From Terriglobia bacterium (lineage in GTDB: Bacteria > Acidobacteriota > Terriglobia > Bryobacterales > Bryobacteraceae), in assembly GCA_021324185.1 (NCBI GenBank), contig JAJPJN010000012.1, positions 1-64,000 of the forward strand: a DNA stretch of 64,000 nt, given 5' to 3'. The notes beneath the pieces were generated by a model. That model worked only from the letters and a program-made list of their open reading frames with translations, was not told where the DNA came from and did no database searches. Positions 1-9,647 of this stretch are shown in pieces. Position 1 is the first letter of the stretch; every line of letters starts with the position of its first letter. A program made the translations under genes and the position numbers.

Positions 1-596
1 GTTACTCCAAGGCTGCGGCGGTCGTGGGAGCGCGCGACGAAGGTTTGGGCGGCACGGCTCGGCACCGCCAGCGAGAGCCCACCAGAGATGACCATGGTGT
101 TGATTCCAACTACCTGGCCGTCAAGAGTAGCGAGTGGCCCGCCGCTGTTGCCAGGCGCGAGCCGGATATCGGCTTGAATCCAGGCCATGCGCCGTGAGAG
201 GCCGTTTGGGAACCGGAGCGGCGCGAGCGCATGGACGGCGCCACTCGAAACCGCACCAATGAATCCGAGCGGATTGCCGACGGCGAAGACCGGCGTGCCG
301 GGCCGCAAGCGATCCGAATCGCCCAGCGAGACGGCAGGCGCGCTTAAGCCGGGAACGAAAAGCAGCGCCAGATCGCGTTGCGCGTCGGCGCGCAGGACAG
401 TCGCCGGGTGGCTGCGGCCTTCCCAATTTTCGACGAGGATACGGGCGCCGGGAATTACATGGGCGTTTGTCAGAACGCGGTCGTCCGGCAACACGACGCC
501 GGAACCGCTACCCTGCCGGCGCGCGCTGGAACTGATAATTTGGACTGTTGCGCGGCGAAGCGTTTCGGCCGCGCGCCCCGGAACCGGAATAGCCAT
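1..596 (-). CDS. DegP/HtrA-like S1C serine protease, C-terminus off window
   Basis: Partial gene, 198 codons visible, running off the left edge. It is a trypsin-fold protease of the S1C (DegP/HtrA) type, a family that degrades or processes misfolded or specific proteins, usually in the periplasm. The triad is visible: His46 in TNAHVI, Asp75 in DLALL and Ser151 in PGNSGGP, so this copy looks active. I see no signal peptide at the ATG at 596. A PDZ domain, if present, lies beyond the edge. The ATG follows the TGA of the upstream protease gene by one base, so the two are probably translationally coupled. It is the last visible gene of the minus-strand signalling operon. Confidence 0.85.
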   Translation of the reverse strand, partial: MAIPVPGRAAETLRRATVQIISSSARRQGSGSGVVLPDDRVLTNAHVIPGARILVENWEGRSHPATVLRADAQRDLALLFVPGLSAPAVSLGDSDRLRPGTPVFAVGNPLGFIGAVSSGAVHALAPLRFPNGLSRRMAWIQADIRLAPGNSGGPLATLDGQVVGINTMVISGGLSLAVPSRAAQTFVARSHDRRSLGV

Positions 597-597
597 G

Positions 598-1521
598 TCA
601 GTTCGCTCTCCGCGGGCGCTCCGCTACGGTGATTTGGGTGTCGACGATTTCGCCGCCGCGAACGAAGGTGGCCTTTAACTTACGGCCTACATTTTCACCG
701 CGCAATGCGGCTTGCAGTTCATCTACATCCGGGATGGGCGCGCCTTCGAGCGCGACCAGAATATCGCCGAGTTGAATACCGGCTTCTTCGGCGGGAGAGC
801 CGGAGACAACGCTCAAAACAATAAGGCCGGATGGCGAGCCGTGGCCGATCTTTTCGCGCAGACCGGCAGGCAGCGGAATGGGCTGCATGCCGACTCCCAG
901 ATAGCCTTCGCGAATGCGTCCTGTTTTGAGCAGTTCGTCGAGAATGCGATGAATGGTAGGGAGCGGCACGGCGACCGCGGAATGGCGGAGCAGCGCGGGC
1001 GTCGCCAAGCCGATGAGTTCGCCCGCGTGGTTCACGACCGCAGCGCCCGATTGCGACGGATAAAGATTCACATCGAGGCGGTAGAAATGATCGAGAGTGC
1101 CGCCGCGCCATGTGCGGCGCGGGCCACCGGCGGCTCCTAAAATTCCGATGCTGGCCGAAGGACCGACGTCGAGGGTCAGGCCGACAACCAGAGCGAGAGC
1201 GCCGGGTTTTAGTGTCGCCGGATCGGCGGGGGGGATCGGCTGCGCGCGCAGCCCGTCGGTTTTGAGAAACGCAAGGTCCACGCCGGGATCGCGGCCGAGG
1301 ATCGAGGCCGGAGCATGGTCTCCGCCAGCAGTATGCACCGGCACGCGATCTTCACGCCGCAAGGAGTGATCGGCCACCGCGCAGATATCCTCGCGGACCC
1401 AGATGCCGCTTGCGACGCGATAAGGCGCCGCTTTCACCGCCACTAAGCCCGCAACGGTTCCGGCAACCAGATCTTCAAGCGATTGTGACAGACCCGCCAG
1501 GTCTGAAATTGCTGTACTCAT
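598..1521 (-). CDS. S1C-type serine protease homologue with PDZ domain and altered active-site loop
   Basis: About 307 aa from the ATG at 1521; an ATG at 1557 is possible but adds an unlikely cysteine-rich leader. The protease domain spans residues 20-190 and the PDZ domain about 205-300 (GYLGVGMQPIPLP, then AGIQLGDILVALEG). The triad can be placed as His52 (ADHSL), Asp82 (VDLAFL) and Ser158. The serine loop reads PSQSGAA instead of the usual GNSGGP, so the oxyanion-hole glycine and asparagine are changed. The protein may be weakly active, or may work as a PDZ adaptor for the canonical protease just downstream. No signal peptide is evident. It follows the gene at 1585-2505 in the same operon. 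Confidence 0.8.
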   Translation of the reverse strand: MSTAISDLAGLSQSLEDLVAGTVAGLVAVKAAPYRVASGIWVREDICAVADHSLRREDRVPVHTAGGDHAPASILGRDPGVDLAFLKTDGLRAQPIPPADPATLKPGALALVVGLTLDVGPSASIGILGAAGGPRRTWRGGTLDHFYRLDVNLYPSQSGAAVVNHAGELIGLATPALLRHSAVAVPLPTIHRILDELLKTGRIREGYLGVGMQPIPLPAGLREKIGHGSPSGLIVLSVVSGSPAEEAGIQLGDILVALEGAPIPDVDELQAALRGENVGRKLKATFVRGGEIVDTQITVAERPRRAN

Positions 1522-1584
1522 GGCTTCATTGTGGAGCCGGAAGGCGGCGCAGCACATCAGTCGATCGGGCAGGTAAACACGGGA

Positions 1585-2505
1585 TCAGGACCTAGCGGAT
1601 GTGCGGCGCGAGAGCCATCTTTCCGTTGTGGTGACGTTTTCTGCGGCAAACTGCCGGGCAGCCGCATGAAGATAAGGCCGGAACTGGCGGCGCCAATAGG
1701 GGACGAAGCCGGATTGGGCGATTTCGGCGAGCGATGTCTTGTAATGATCCAGCAGCGCTTCACCCAAAACAGAGCCGGTGCGCGTGGCGGCGGTGCGGGC
1801 TGCGCGCGATAGCCAGAGCAGGTTGGCTGGAAGACCGCTGAAAGCGGACAGAGCAAGCGCTGAGCAGATGGCGAAGACGGAACGGTGCTGCGATTTAGCC
1901 GAATCCTGCAGGTCCTGCCACATTTTGCGCAGCGTAGCTGGCGAAGGCAAGCTAGCGCTTGGCAGCACCGCAAGTCCGGCTTTCAATTTCAGCCATTCAC
2001 GGCGCAGGCCGGCGATGTCGAGCGGCGGCGCATTCAGCGTCTGGGCGAGATGATCGCTGGTCTTTTCGAGGCCGTCGAGCAATTGATCGACTGTTTCAAA
2101 ACGTGTTTCCGGATCAAGCAGGCCCTCGTCCTTGAGCGCCTGTGAGATCTCATTCACCAGCACGCCGCCGCCACCCGCGGCGTCCGCCAGAGCAGCCAGA
2201 ATCCAGATGGGCGAGACATGCAAGGTGAGCAGGCCGAGCAACTCGATGCCGTGGCTCGCGCCGCGCTGCAGCAAAAACTTGTCTGACAGGCGGCCTTCGG
2301 CCGGATAGATGTTTTCAACCTGCCCCACTTCCTGAATCAGGAAACGGAGCGTCACTTCAACGGCCGTGCGATAAAGCGAGGTGCGGCGGATGCGAGCGGG
2401 TATGACAACAGTTCCCAGCTCTTTCAAAAGCCCTCCTGAAAGGGCACTCAAGGAGCGCACAACGCGCTCCGGCAGGGAGGCAAGGAAGGAATAAGAACGC
2501 AACAA
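1585..2505 (-). CDS. Hypothetical protein, 306 aa
   Basis: I do not recognise a family. The protein is mostly predicted helix, with a more apolar stretch near residues 85-110 (LLGLLTLHVSPIWILAALAD, then a run of glycines) and another near 210-230. A membrane-associated or helical-bundle scaffold is possible. There is no signal peptide and no Cys/His metal motif. The start lies 12 bases after the stop of the receiver gene at 2518 and the stop lies 63 bases before the protease gene, so it is co-transcribed with the signalling genes. It could be the target of the receiver protein, but nothing in the sequence proves this. Confidence 0.6.
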   Translation of the reverse strand: MLRSYSFLASLPERVVRSLSALSGGLLKELGTVVIPARIRRTSLYRTAVEVTLRFLIQEVGQVENIYPAEGRLSDKFLLQRGASHGIELLGLLTLHVSPIWILAALADAAGGGGVLVNEISQALKDEGLLDPETRFETVDQLLDGLEKTSDHLAQTLNAPPLDIAGLRREWLKLKAGLAVLPSASLPSPATLRKMWQDLQDSAKSQHRSVFAICSALALSAFSGLPANLLWLSRAARTAATRTGSVLGEALLDHYKTSLAEIAQSGFVPYWRRQFRPYLHAAARQFAAENVTTTERWLSRRTSARS

Positions 2506-2517
2506 AAATGAATTAGA

Positions 2518-2985
2518 TCATGTGGCGTAGGTATTGATTTTGGGCGAAACGAATGTTCCGCCGTTCATGACAGTTTCAATAGCCGGGCCGAGATCATCCA
2601 CCAAAGAATTTTTGAGCACGTAACCTCGGGCGCCGGCTTCGAAAGCTTCTTCCACATAGGTGTGCTGGTTATGCTGGCTGACAAAGATGATGTTTATTTG
2701 AGGAGCATGCGCATGCAAATACCTGGCGACGGGAAAACCTCCCATTCCGGGCATCGTGATATCGAGAAGCAGCAGTTCCGGGTGATACAGTTCAGCCTGT
2801 TTGATGGCAGCCTGCCCGTTGTCCGCTTCCGCGACGATCTCAGCTCCGAGATCTTCGACCACGCTGCGAAGGACTTCGCGCATGGCGGCATTGTCATCCA
2901 CGATGATGACACGTAACGTCACGGCTATTTGACGGCGATAACCGGAGCCGAGGATACTCGCAAAAGCGCCTGCCGGGCTATTCAA
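2518..2985 (-). CDS. Single-domain response regulator (CheY-like receiver)
   Basis: 155 aa with one receiver domain and no output domain. The acidic pair is D30-D31 (IIVDDN), the phospho-acceptor Asp75 (LLLLDITMPG), the switch Ser103 (IIFVSQH) and Lys125 (YVLKNS). The first 21 residues look non-conserved; the GTG at 2922, just before TLRVIIVDD, could be the true start. From 2985 the gene overlaps the end of the CheB gene by 8 bases. It probably takes phosphate from the hybrid kinase at 3912-7673 and acts by protein-protein contact, as CheY or Spo0F do. Its partner is unknown; the two downstream proteases and the unknown protein are candidates. Confidence 0.85.
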   Translation of the reverse strand: MNSPAGAFASILGSGYRRQIAVTLRVIIVDDNAAMREVLRSVVEDLGAEIVAEADNGQAAIKQAELYHPELLLLDITMPGMGGFPVARYLHAHAPQINIIFVSQHNQHTYVEEAFEAGARGYVLKNSLVDDLGPAIETVMNGGTFVSPKINTYAT

Positions 2986-3922
2986 GCTGGAATGAGAGGC
3001 GTTCGTTTAAGAGCCGGCGCAGAGTTTCGGCCTGTGTCTGGCGCTGGCCGGCCTCCTGCCGCAGGCGTTCCCGTGCCTCAGAGTCGAATTGATCGGCGAG
3101 GCGGTTGGCCAGAGAAGCACCTTCTTCCAGCGCAACAATCGCGGCGTATAACGCTTTTTCCTGAGCTGCGAAGTGTTCAGCCAGCATCGTTTTGGCAGAA
3201 TAGGTGTGGCCGACGCGGCAGCGGTAATCCTTCGAATTACCGCGCTGCACCTCCCAGATGGTGCCGCGGCAATCCGGACAAGTCAGGTCAGTCAATTGCC
3301 CCTCCAACTGTATGCCTCTATTTTCCACGTGAGATTGAGGCGGCCGTTCGCAGGCGCTGGTAGCCAGTCGATACAGCAGCGGTCCGATTTCGGCAGCGCC
3401 GACCGTATAATCGATTTCGATTTCGCGCAAGGCGCTGAGCGGCATAGACGGGAAAGCTGCTTCTTCCGGGTTCTGGACAACCGTTATGCCACCCCGACGA
3501 TCTATCTCCCAAAGGCCGGCCGTACCGTCGTCCAGCTCGCCGCTCAAAACAGTTCCTACTACGCGCTCGCCATAGGCAAGAGCGGCGGTCCGGAACGTGA
3601 CGTTAATCGAGGGCCGGTGATGCTGCTCTTTGGGACCGCAAGTGAGATGCACGTGGCCGCGTTCGATGGTCAGGTGGTGATCCGGCGGTGCGATGTAAAT
3701 GCGGCCATGCTCGATGGGGTCTCCATCCTGTGCGTGCCCGGCCGGCAAATGGCCCGCTCGCGAAAGAATCTCGGGCAGAGCGCTTTTGTTGCGCGGCGCC
3801 ATATGTAGGGTTACAAAAACTGCGGCCGGCAGATCAGCCGGGAGCCCGCGCACCAGCTCCTGAAGCGGCTCAATGCCTCCGGCTGATGCGCCAACCACAA
3901 TGATGTCGTGTTTAGCCGACAT
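2978..3922 (-). CDS. Stand-alone CheB-type methylesterase with zinc-ribbon-like tail
   Basis: About 314 aa from the ATG at 3922 (an ATG at 3937 is also in frame). The CheB catalytic domain spans residues 5-190: Ser13 in GASAGG, His40 in LHMAP and Asp132 in SGELDDG. It lacks the usual N-terminal receiver domain. After it comes a four-ligand motif, CPDC near residue 213 and C-x3-H in CRVGH, followed by a helical tail. CheB hydrolyses methyl-glutamate on chemoreceptors or similar coiled-coil proteins, but no chemoreceptor is encoded here. The start overlaps the 3' end of the large kinase gene, so translation is coupled. Confidence 0.85.
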   Translation of the reverse strand: MSAKHDIIVVGASAGGIEPLQELVRGLPADLPAAVFVTLHMAPRNKSALPEILSRAGHLPAGHAQDGDPIEHGRIYIAPPDHHLTIERGHVHLTCGPKEQHHRPSINVTFRTAALAYGERVVGTVLSGELDDGTAGLWEIDRRGGITVVQNPEEAAFPSMPLSALREIEIDYTVGAAEIGPLLYRLATSACERPPQSHVENRGIQLEGQLTDLTCPDCRGTIWEVQRGNSKDYRCRVGHTYSAKTMLAEHFAAQEKALYAAIVALEEGASLANRLADQFDSEARERLRQEAGQRQTQAETLRRLLNERLSFQLE

Positions 3923-6900
3923 CGGGTGGGGCCTCACTCAATAGACGCAAGGCAGCCGCCGGCACGTTCACAGTGACCCTGGTGCCCTCACCAAGACGTG
4001 AGTGAACCTCGACCGTGCCGCCGATGTGACGCGCGCGTTCTTCCATGCTTACCAATCCCAATCCGTGCCGCGCAGATTCCATATCGAAACCATGGCCGAA
4101 ATCCGCCACCTGGAGTTGCAGCCCTTCGGGCGTTCCTTTCAGCAACACCCGCGCGTGGGTTTTTCCCGCGTGTTTACTGATATTTCGCAATGCTTCCTGA
4201 GCGATGCGATAAAGCCCCGTAGCGGTTTCCAGCGGGAGTTCATCGGGTACGTTTTCGGCTGAGAAAGTCGCAATCATGTCTTCGCGCTCGCCAAACTCTT
4301 CGGTTAAGGTTCGGAGTGCCGGCTTAAGCCCCAAATCCTCAATGATTGAAGGATGCAGCCGGTGGGACATCAGGCGAACGTCCTGGGATAGCTGGCCGAT
4401 TCGCTCGCGAATATTATGCACGGTTTCTATTACCGGTTTGTCATTCGTTCCGAGGTTCTGCTCCAGCTTATTGCTTTCAATTTCGAGCGCTGCCAGGCGC
4501 TGGCTCACGTCATCGTGCAGCTCGCGTGCGATACGGCGGCGCTCTTCTTCCTGGGAAGTAAAAAGGCTGGCGGTTAACGCCCGCAGCTCCTGTTGGCTGC
4601 GGCCCAGAGCCTGCGCGGTGGCTTCTACTTGCGCCGCCAGGCGGGCCTTTTCTGACTTGAGCAGGCGCTCGGCGTCGGCGTGGGCGGTCATGTCCTGAAC
4701 GGTGACCAGCAAAAAGTGTTCGCTATCGGGGTGCAGCATGCTTCCACGAACGCAAAGCACGCGGGAGGGCGGACCGCTGAAAGTGTGTTCGAACTCGAAG
4801 GTCTCACCCACATTGGGTGTGCCGCGCAGTTTTTCAAGCTGCTCGCGCAGGGCATCGCCCATTCCCCATAATCTGCTGGCGACGGCAGGCAAAAAATAGT
4901 GCTCGAGTTCCATCGATCCCAAACCGCTCAGCTTGCAAAAGGCCTGGTTAACAGTGCGAATCTTCAATGCGCTGTCCACAACGGCCAGAGGGAGCGGTAC
5001 ACCTTCGATGATCGATCTGGCCACATCCCGGGCCGCCCGCAATTCCTGCTGGGTACGACGCTGCTGGTCGATATCGACGAGCGCGACAACCAAGCCTTCG
5101 ATCTTGTTGTCGGCCGTGCGGTAGGGCCGTACGCGCAATAAATGCCAGTGGCCCTCGCGATCCTGCACTTCAATTTCACGCGGCGATAGCTTGTCGAGCA
5201 CTTCGGTGAAAAGAGGCGTTAAATCCTCAATATTGAGATTGTTCCGCAGCTCGCTAAAAGGCCTGCCGATATCGGAAGCCCTGATGTTCATGATGCGCTG
5301 CGTAGGCGGCGTGAATTGCCGGATGGCAAATTCGTTGTTCAATATCAGCACCGGGATATTTACGCTGTTCAGAATGTTCAACAGATCGTTCGAAGCCTGT
5401 GCGAGGACGGCGTTCCGGTTCTGCAGTTCGTCGTTGACGGTGTGTAGTTCTTCGTTGGAGCTTTGCAGTTCCTCCTTGGTGGTTTCCAATTCCTCGTTGG
5501 TGCTTTGGAGTTCCTCGTTAGCGGACTGGATCTCCTCGTTGGCGGACAGCAGTTCCTGATTTTTTGCGTCGCGGTCCTCGAGCAAGGACTGCAGATACAT
5601 CCTGGTGGAGGAAAGATCGTGCTGCAACTGAGCGATGAGCCGGTCTTTTTCTTCCACCGAAGCGGCGGGAGAAATGTCTATCGCGGGCCGATATTTGGCC
5701 GTTTGCGAGTGGTTGAAGACGAGCAAGTAACTTCTCGATCGGTGGCCCATCGAATGGAGCGGAAGCACCTGCAGAGTTGCTTCCTGCGCCTCATCGTCGC
5801 TGACATGCAGCCCGGTCACTTCCACCGGCATGTCGTTTTCGACTGCACGGCGCACCGCTGCGCTCACTTGTGGAGCAATGGAATCCCGCAGCATACGCAT
5901 CAGGTCTAAACTGGCTGCGCCGGGGCGTAATTCCAGGAACGGGCTGACACGGCCGCGCGATTGCACGATTTCCATGCGCTCGTTGACGACGACGCAGGGA
6001 GGTGTAAACCGGGCCAGAAGAATGCGGTCGGCAGCCCGTTGCAACTCGATATCCGTGCGCGGATCGACCGGCTGCAATTGGGTGCGCGCCGAAATGTTTG
6101 GGGTGACCTCGCGTGCGACGTCCAGAACGGCGCGCGAACCATTCTCCTGGCAGCGCGAGTAGATCTTAAGCTTGCGGTCGGCTAGCGAGAACAGATCGCT
6201 GTAGTCACGAATCGTTTCTGACGTTCCGAGGATGAGAAACCCTCCCGGACGCAGTGCGTAGTGGAACGTCGAAATGAGTTGACTCTGTAGCTTGCTGCCG
6301 AAGTAGATCAGCACATTTCTGCAACTGATGACATCCATACGCGAGAAAGGCGGATCGTGGCAGAGATTCTGGCGCGCGAATATGCACAGATCGCGAATGC
6401 GCTTGGAGACCTGATAGCCTTTTTCGGTTTTTACGAAGTAGCGGCGCAGCCGCTCCGGCGAGACATCTTCGGTAATCGTTTCCGGATACAGTCCCAGCCG
6501 GGCTTTCTGAATACTTACTTCACTGGCGTCGGTTCCGAAGATCTGAATGGGCGGTTCAACCCGCTCTTGCGCCAGATATTCAATCAGGCAGATAGCGAGC
6601 GAGTAAACCTCCTCGCCGGATGAGCAGCCTGCAACCCAGAACCGTACCTGCTGGGATGGATCGCGATCCTCGAAGATATGCGGAAGCACGAAGGCCTTGA
6701 AGGCCTCAAAGACTTCCGGATCACGGAAAAAACGCGTGACATTGATGAGCACGTCCTCATGCAGGATGCGAAGCTCGTTTGGATTCGCGTATAGGAAAGA
6801 CAGGTAGTCGCGCAGCGTATCAATACGGTTCACGAGCATGCGGCGCGCGATGCGGCGGCGTATGGTGTTGGGCTTATAAAGGCGGAAGTCGACGCCTGAT

Positions 6901-7673
6901 ACGCCACGCAATAGAGTCAGAATGCGAATAAACTGCTGCTTGTCTTCCTCAACCGCCGCGCCCTCCTGCAGAAGGCGCAGATTGGTCTCGCGGATTTGCC
7001 GTCCCCACTGTGCGAGATGAGAGGCTATGGCCTTTGGCGGGGAAATGATATCGACGTGATCGAGCGAGATGCTGCTGAGCGGCATGTCGGGAAAGCGGGC
7101 GCTTTCGGGCGCCTGCACGATGGTGATTCCGCCTTCGCGTTTGATAGCGCGCATACCGAGAGCGCCATCTGCATCCATACCGGACAAAACCACCCCGATC
7201 GCACGGTTTTTCTGACAATTTGCCAGCGAGTAAAAGAAAGAGTCAATTACGCGTCTGCCTGAATCCGGCGGCTCCAGTCGGAATCCGCCTCCGTGCAGGG
7301 TTGGTATGGCCTTGGGAGGAACTACATAGACGTGATTCGGTTCAATAGCGGCGCCGCTGGCAATTTCGACAACCGGCATTTGCGTGTGGCCGGCGAGTAT
7401 CTCTGCGAGATGGCTTTTTTGATCGGCAGAGAGATGAAGAACGACAACGTAGGCCATGCCGGTATCGGCCGGCAGGTGCGCGAATAATTCGATAGAAGCT
7501 TCCACGCCTCCGGCCGAGGCGCCGATTCCGACCACGTTGAATGGGAGGAGCGTGATGTCTTCGGTTTGATCAGCCCGGTCGCTGACGACGGATCCGGTGT
7601 TGTCCTGCAGAGATGGATTGGGTTGCTGGTGGGCCTGCCCGCCGGGGGATGGATCTGTGGGGTCGCCGGCCAT
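3912..7673 (-). CDS. CheB-CheR-PAS hybrid sensor histidine kinase
   Basis: 1253 aa, soluble, with a proline-rich N-terminus. Domains in order: CheB methylesterase about 45-230 (Ser53 in GASAGG, His80 in LHLSA, Asp in GMDADG near 167); CheR methyltransferase about 250-500 (SAM-binding VAGCSSGEEVYS near 345, ISCRNVLIYF near 440); a coiled coil near 690-765 built of repeated SANEELQS-type heptads; two PAS-like domains about 775-1010; a HisKA_3 dimerisation domain with phospho-histidine in ARELHDD near 1053; and an HATPase near 1165-1240 (DFGHGF, GLGLVSMEERA). The family joins methylation chemistry to a NarL-type kinase. It heads the operon, and the receiver at 2518 is the obvious partner. ATG at 7673 is the only sensible start. 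Confidence 0.92.
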   Translation of the reverse strand: MAGDPTDPSPGGQAHQQPNPSLQDNTGSVVSDRADQTEDITLLPFNVVGIGASAGGVEASIELFAHLPADTGMAYVVVLHLSADQKSHLAEILAGHTQMPVVEIASGAAIEPNHVYVVPPKAIPTLHGGGFRLEPPDSGRRVIDSFFYSLANCQKNRAIGVVLSGMDADGALGMRAIKREGGITIVQAPESARFPDMPLSSISLDHVDIISPPKAIASHLAQWGRQIRETNLRLLQEGAAVEEDKQQFIRILTLLRGVSGVDFRLYKPNTIRRRIARRMLVNRIDTLRDYLSFLYANPNELRILHEDVLINVTRFFRDPEVFEAFKAFVLPHIFEDRDPSQQVRFWVAGCSSGEEVYSLAICLIEYLAQERVEPPIQIFGTDASEVSIQKARLGLYPETITEDVSPERLRRYFVKTEKGYQVSKRIRDLCIFARQNLCHDPPFSRMDVISCRNVLIYFGSKLQSQLISTFHYALRPGGFLILGTSETIRDYSDLFSLADRKLKIYSRCQENGSRAVLDVAREVTPNISARTQLQPVDPRTDIELQRAADRILLARFTPPCVVVNERMEIVQSRGRVSPFLELRPGAASLDLMRMLRDSIAPQVSAAVRRAVENDMPVEVTGLHVSDDEAQEATLQVLPLHSMGHRSRSYLLVFNHSQTAKYRPAIDISPAASVEEKDRLIAQLQHDLSSTRMYLQSLLEDRDAKNQELLSANEEIQSANEELQSTNEELETTKEELQSSNEELHTVNDELQNRNAVLAQASNDLLNILNSVNIPVLILNNEFAIRQFTPPTQRIMNIRASDIGRPFSELRNNLNIEDLTPLFTEVLDKLSPREIEVQDREGHWHLLRVRPYRTADNKIEGLVVALVDIDQQRRTQQELRAARDVARSIIEGVPLPLAVVDSALKIRTVNQAFCKLSGLGSMELEHYFLPAVASRLWGMGDALREQLEKLRGTPNVGETFEFEHTFSGPPSRVLCVRGSMLHPDSEHFLLVTVQDMTAHADAERLLKSEKARLAAQVEATAQALGRSQQELRALTASLFTSQEEERRRIARELHDDVSQRLAALEIESNKLEQNLGTNDKPVIETVHNIRERIGQLSQDVRLMSHRLHPSIIEDLGLKPALRTLTEEFGEREDMIATFSAENVPDELPLETATGLYRIAQEALRNISKHAGKTHARVLLKGTPEGLQLQVADFGHGFDMESARHGLGLVSMEERARHIGGTVEVHSRLGEGTRVTVNVPAAALRLLSEAPPDVG

Positions 7674-7749
7674 AAGTGTTTTAAGGAAAACGAACTGACT
7701 ACATGTTAGTCCCTATTAAAAAAAGAGGTGCCGGACGGGTTGTGGTTTG

Positions 7750-7784
7750 TGTGATGCTGGCGCTGTGATGCGGCAATGTGATGC
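7750..7784. repeat. Three direct repeats of TGTGATGC
   Basis: TGTGATGC occurs at 7750-7757, 7764-7771 and 7777-7784, spaced 14 and 13 bases apart, in the 146-bp gap between the argR stop and the start of the hybrid kinase. They lie 77-111 bases upstream of the kinase ATG, which fits an activator or repressor array, but no binding protein can be named. Confidence 0.4.
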
Positions 7785-7819
7785 GCCGGATTTGCGGGCC
7801 AACAACCGCGGCAGAAACG

Positions 7820-8256
7820 TTAGCCGGGCGCGATGAGATTCAGCATATGATCGCGGAACCAGTTGGCAGTCGCGGCATCGGGCGTGATCACGAGGACCGT
7901 GTCATCACCGGCGATAGTACCCAGTACTTCTGACAGCTCAGCGCGATCGACCGCAACCGCCAGCGGGCTGGCATTCCCGGGAGATGTACGCAGTACGACC
8001 AGATTTTGCGCCACGCGAATATCGAGCAGGTACTCATTTGCGACATCGCGCAGCTCGGGGCCGGCGGCATCGACAGAAAGCTGCCGGTAACCTTCGGGTG
8101 TTTTGACGAGGCCGAGTTCGCGCATGTCGCGGGAAAGAGTGACTTGCGTGGTTTGAATGCCCAGGCGGCTCAACTCGCGCGCGAGTTCCTCTTGCGTGTG
8201 GACCTCTTTGCCGCGAATGATCTTCAGGATCTGGCCCTGCCGGAAGCTCTTGGTCA

Positions 8257-8260
<4 letters not shown>
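7820..8260 (-). CDS. argR: Arginine repressor ArgR
   Basis: About 146 aa from the ATG at 8260; in-frame ATGs at 8269 and 8257 are also possible. The N-terminal winged helix (residues about 5-65) carries the family pattern around TQVTLSRDMRELGLVK. The C-terminal arginine-binding and hexamerisation domain carries GTIAGDDTVLVI. ArgR with bound arginine represses arginine biosynthesis genes. Here it is the last gene of the argFGH operon it should control, and its start overlaps or abuts the argH stop. A candidate operator lies in front of argF at 11916-11940. Confidence 0.95.
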
Positions 8261-9642
<1,382 letters not shown>

Positions 9643-9647
9643 GGCGA

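Noticed and set aside
1557-2505. CRISPR arrays, tRNAs, insertion sequences or attachment sites anywhere in the window
   Set aside because: I looked for repeat-spacer patterns, transposase motifs and cloverleaf-like stretches throughout and saw none that I could support; the coordinates here are only nominal.
7697-7711. Short imperfect inverted repeat GACTA...TAGTC upstream of the hybrid kinase
   Set aside because: Arms of five bases in AT-rich DNA are too short to separate from chance.
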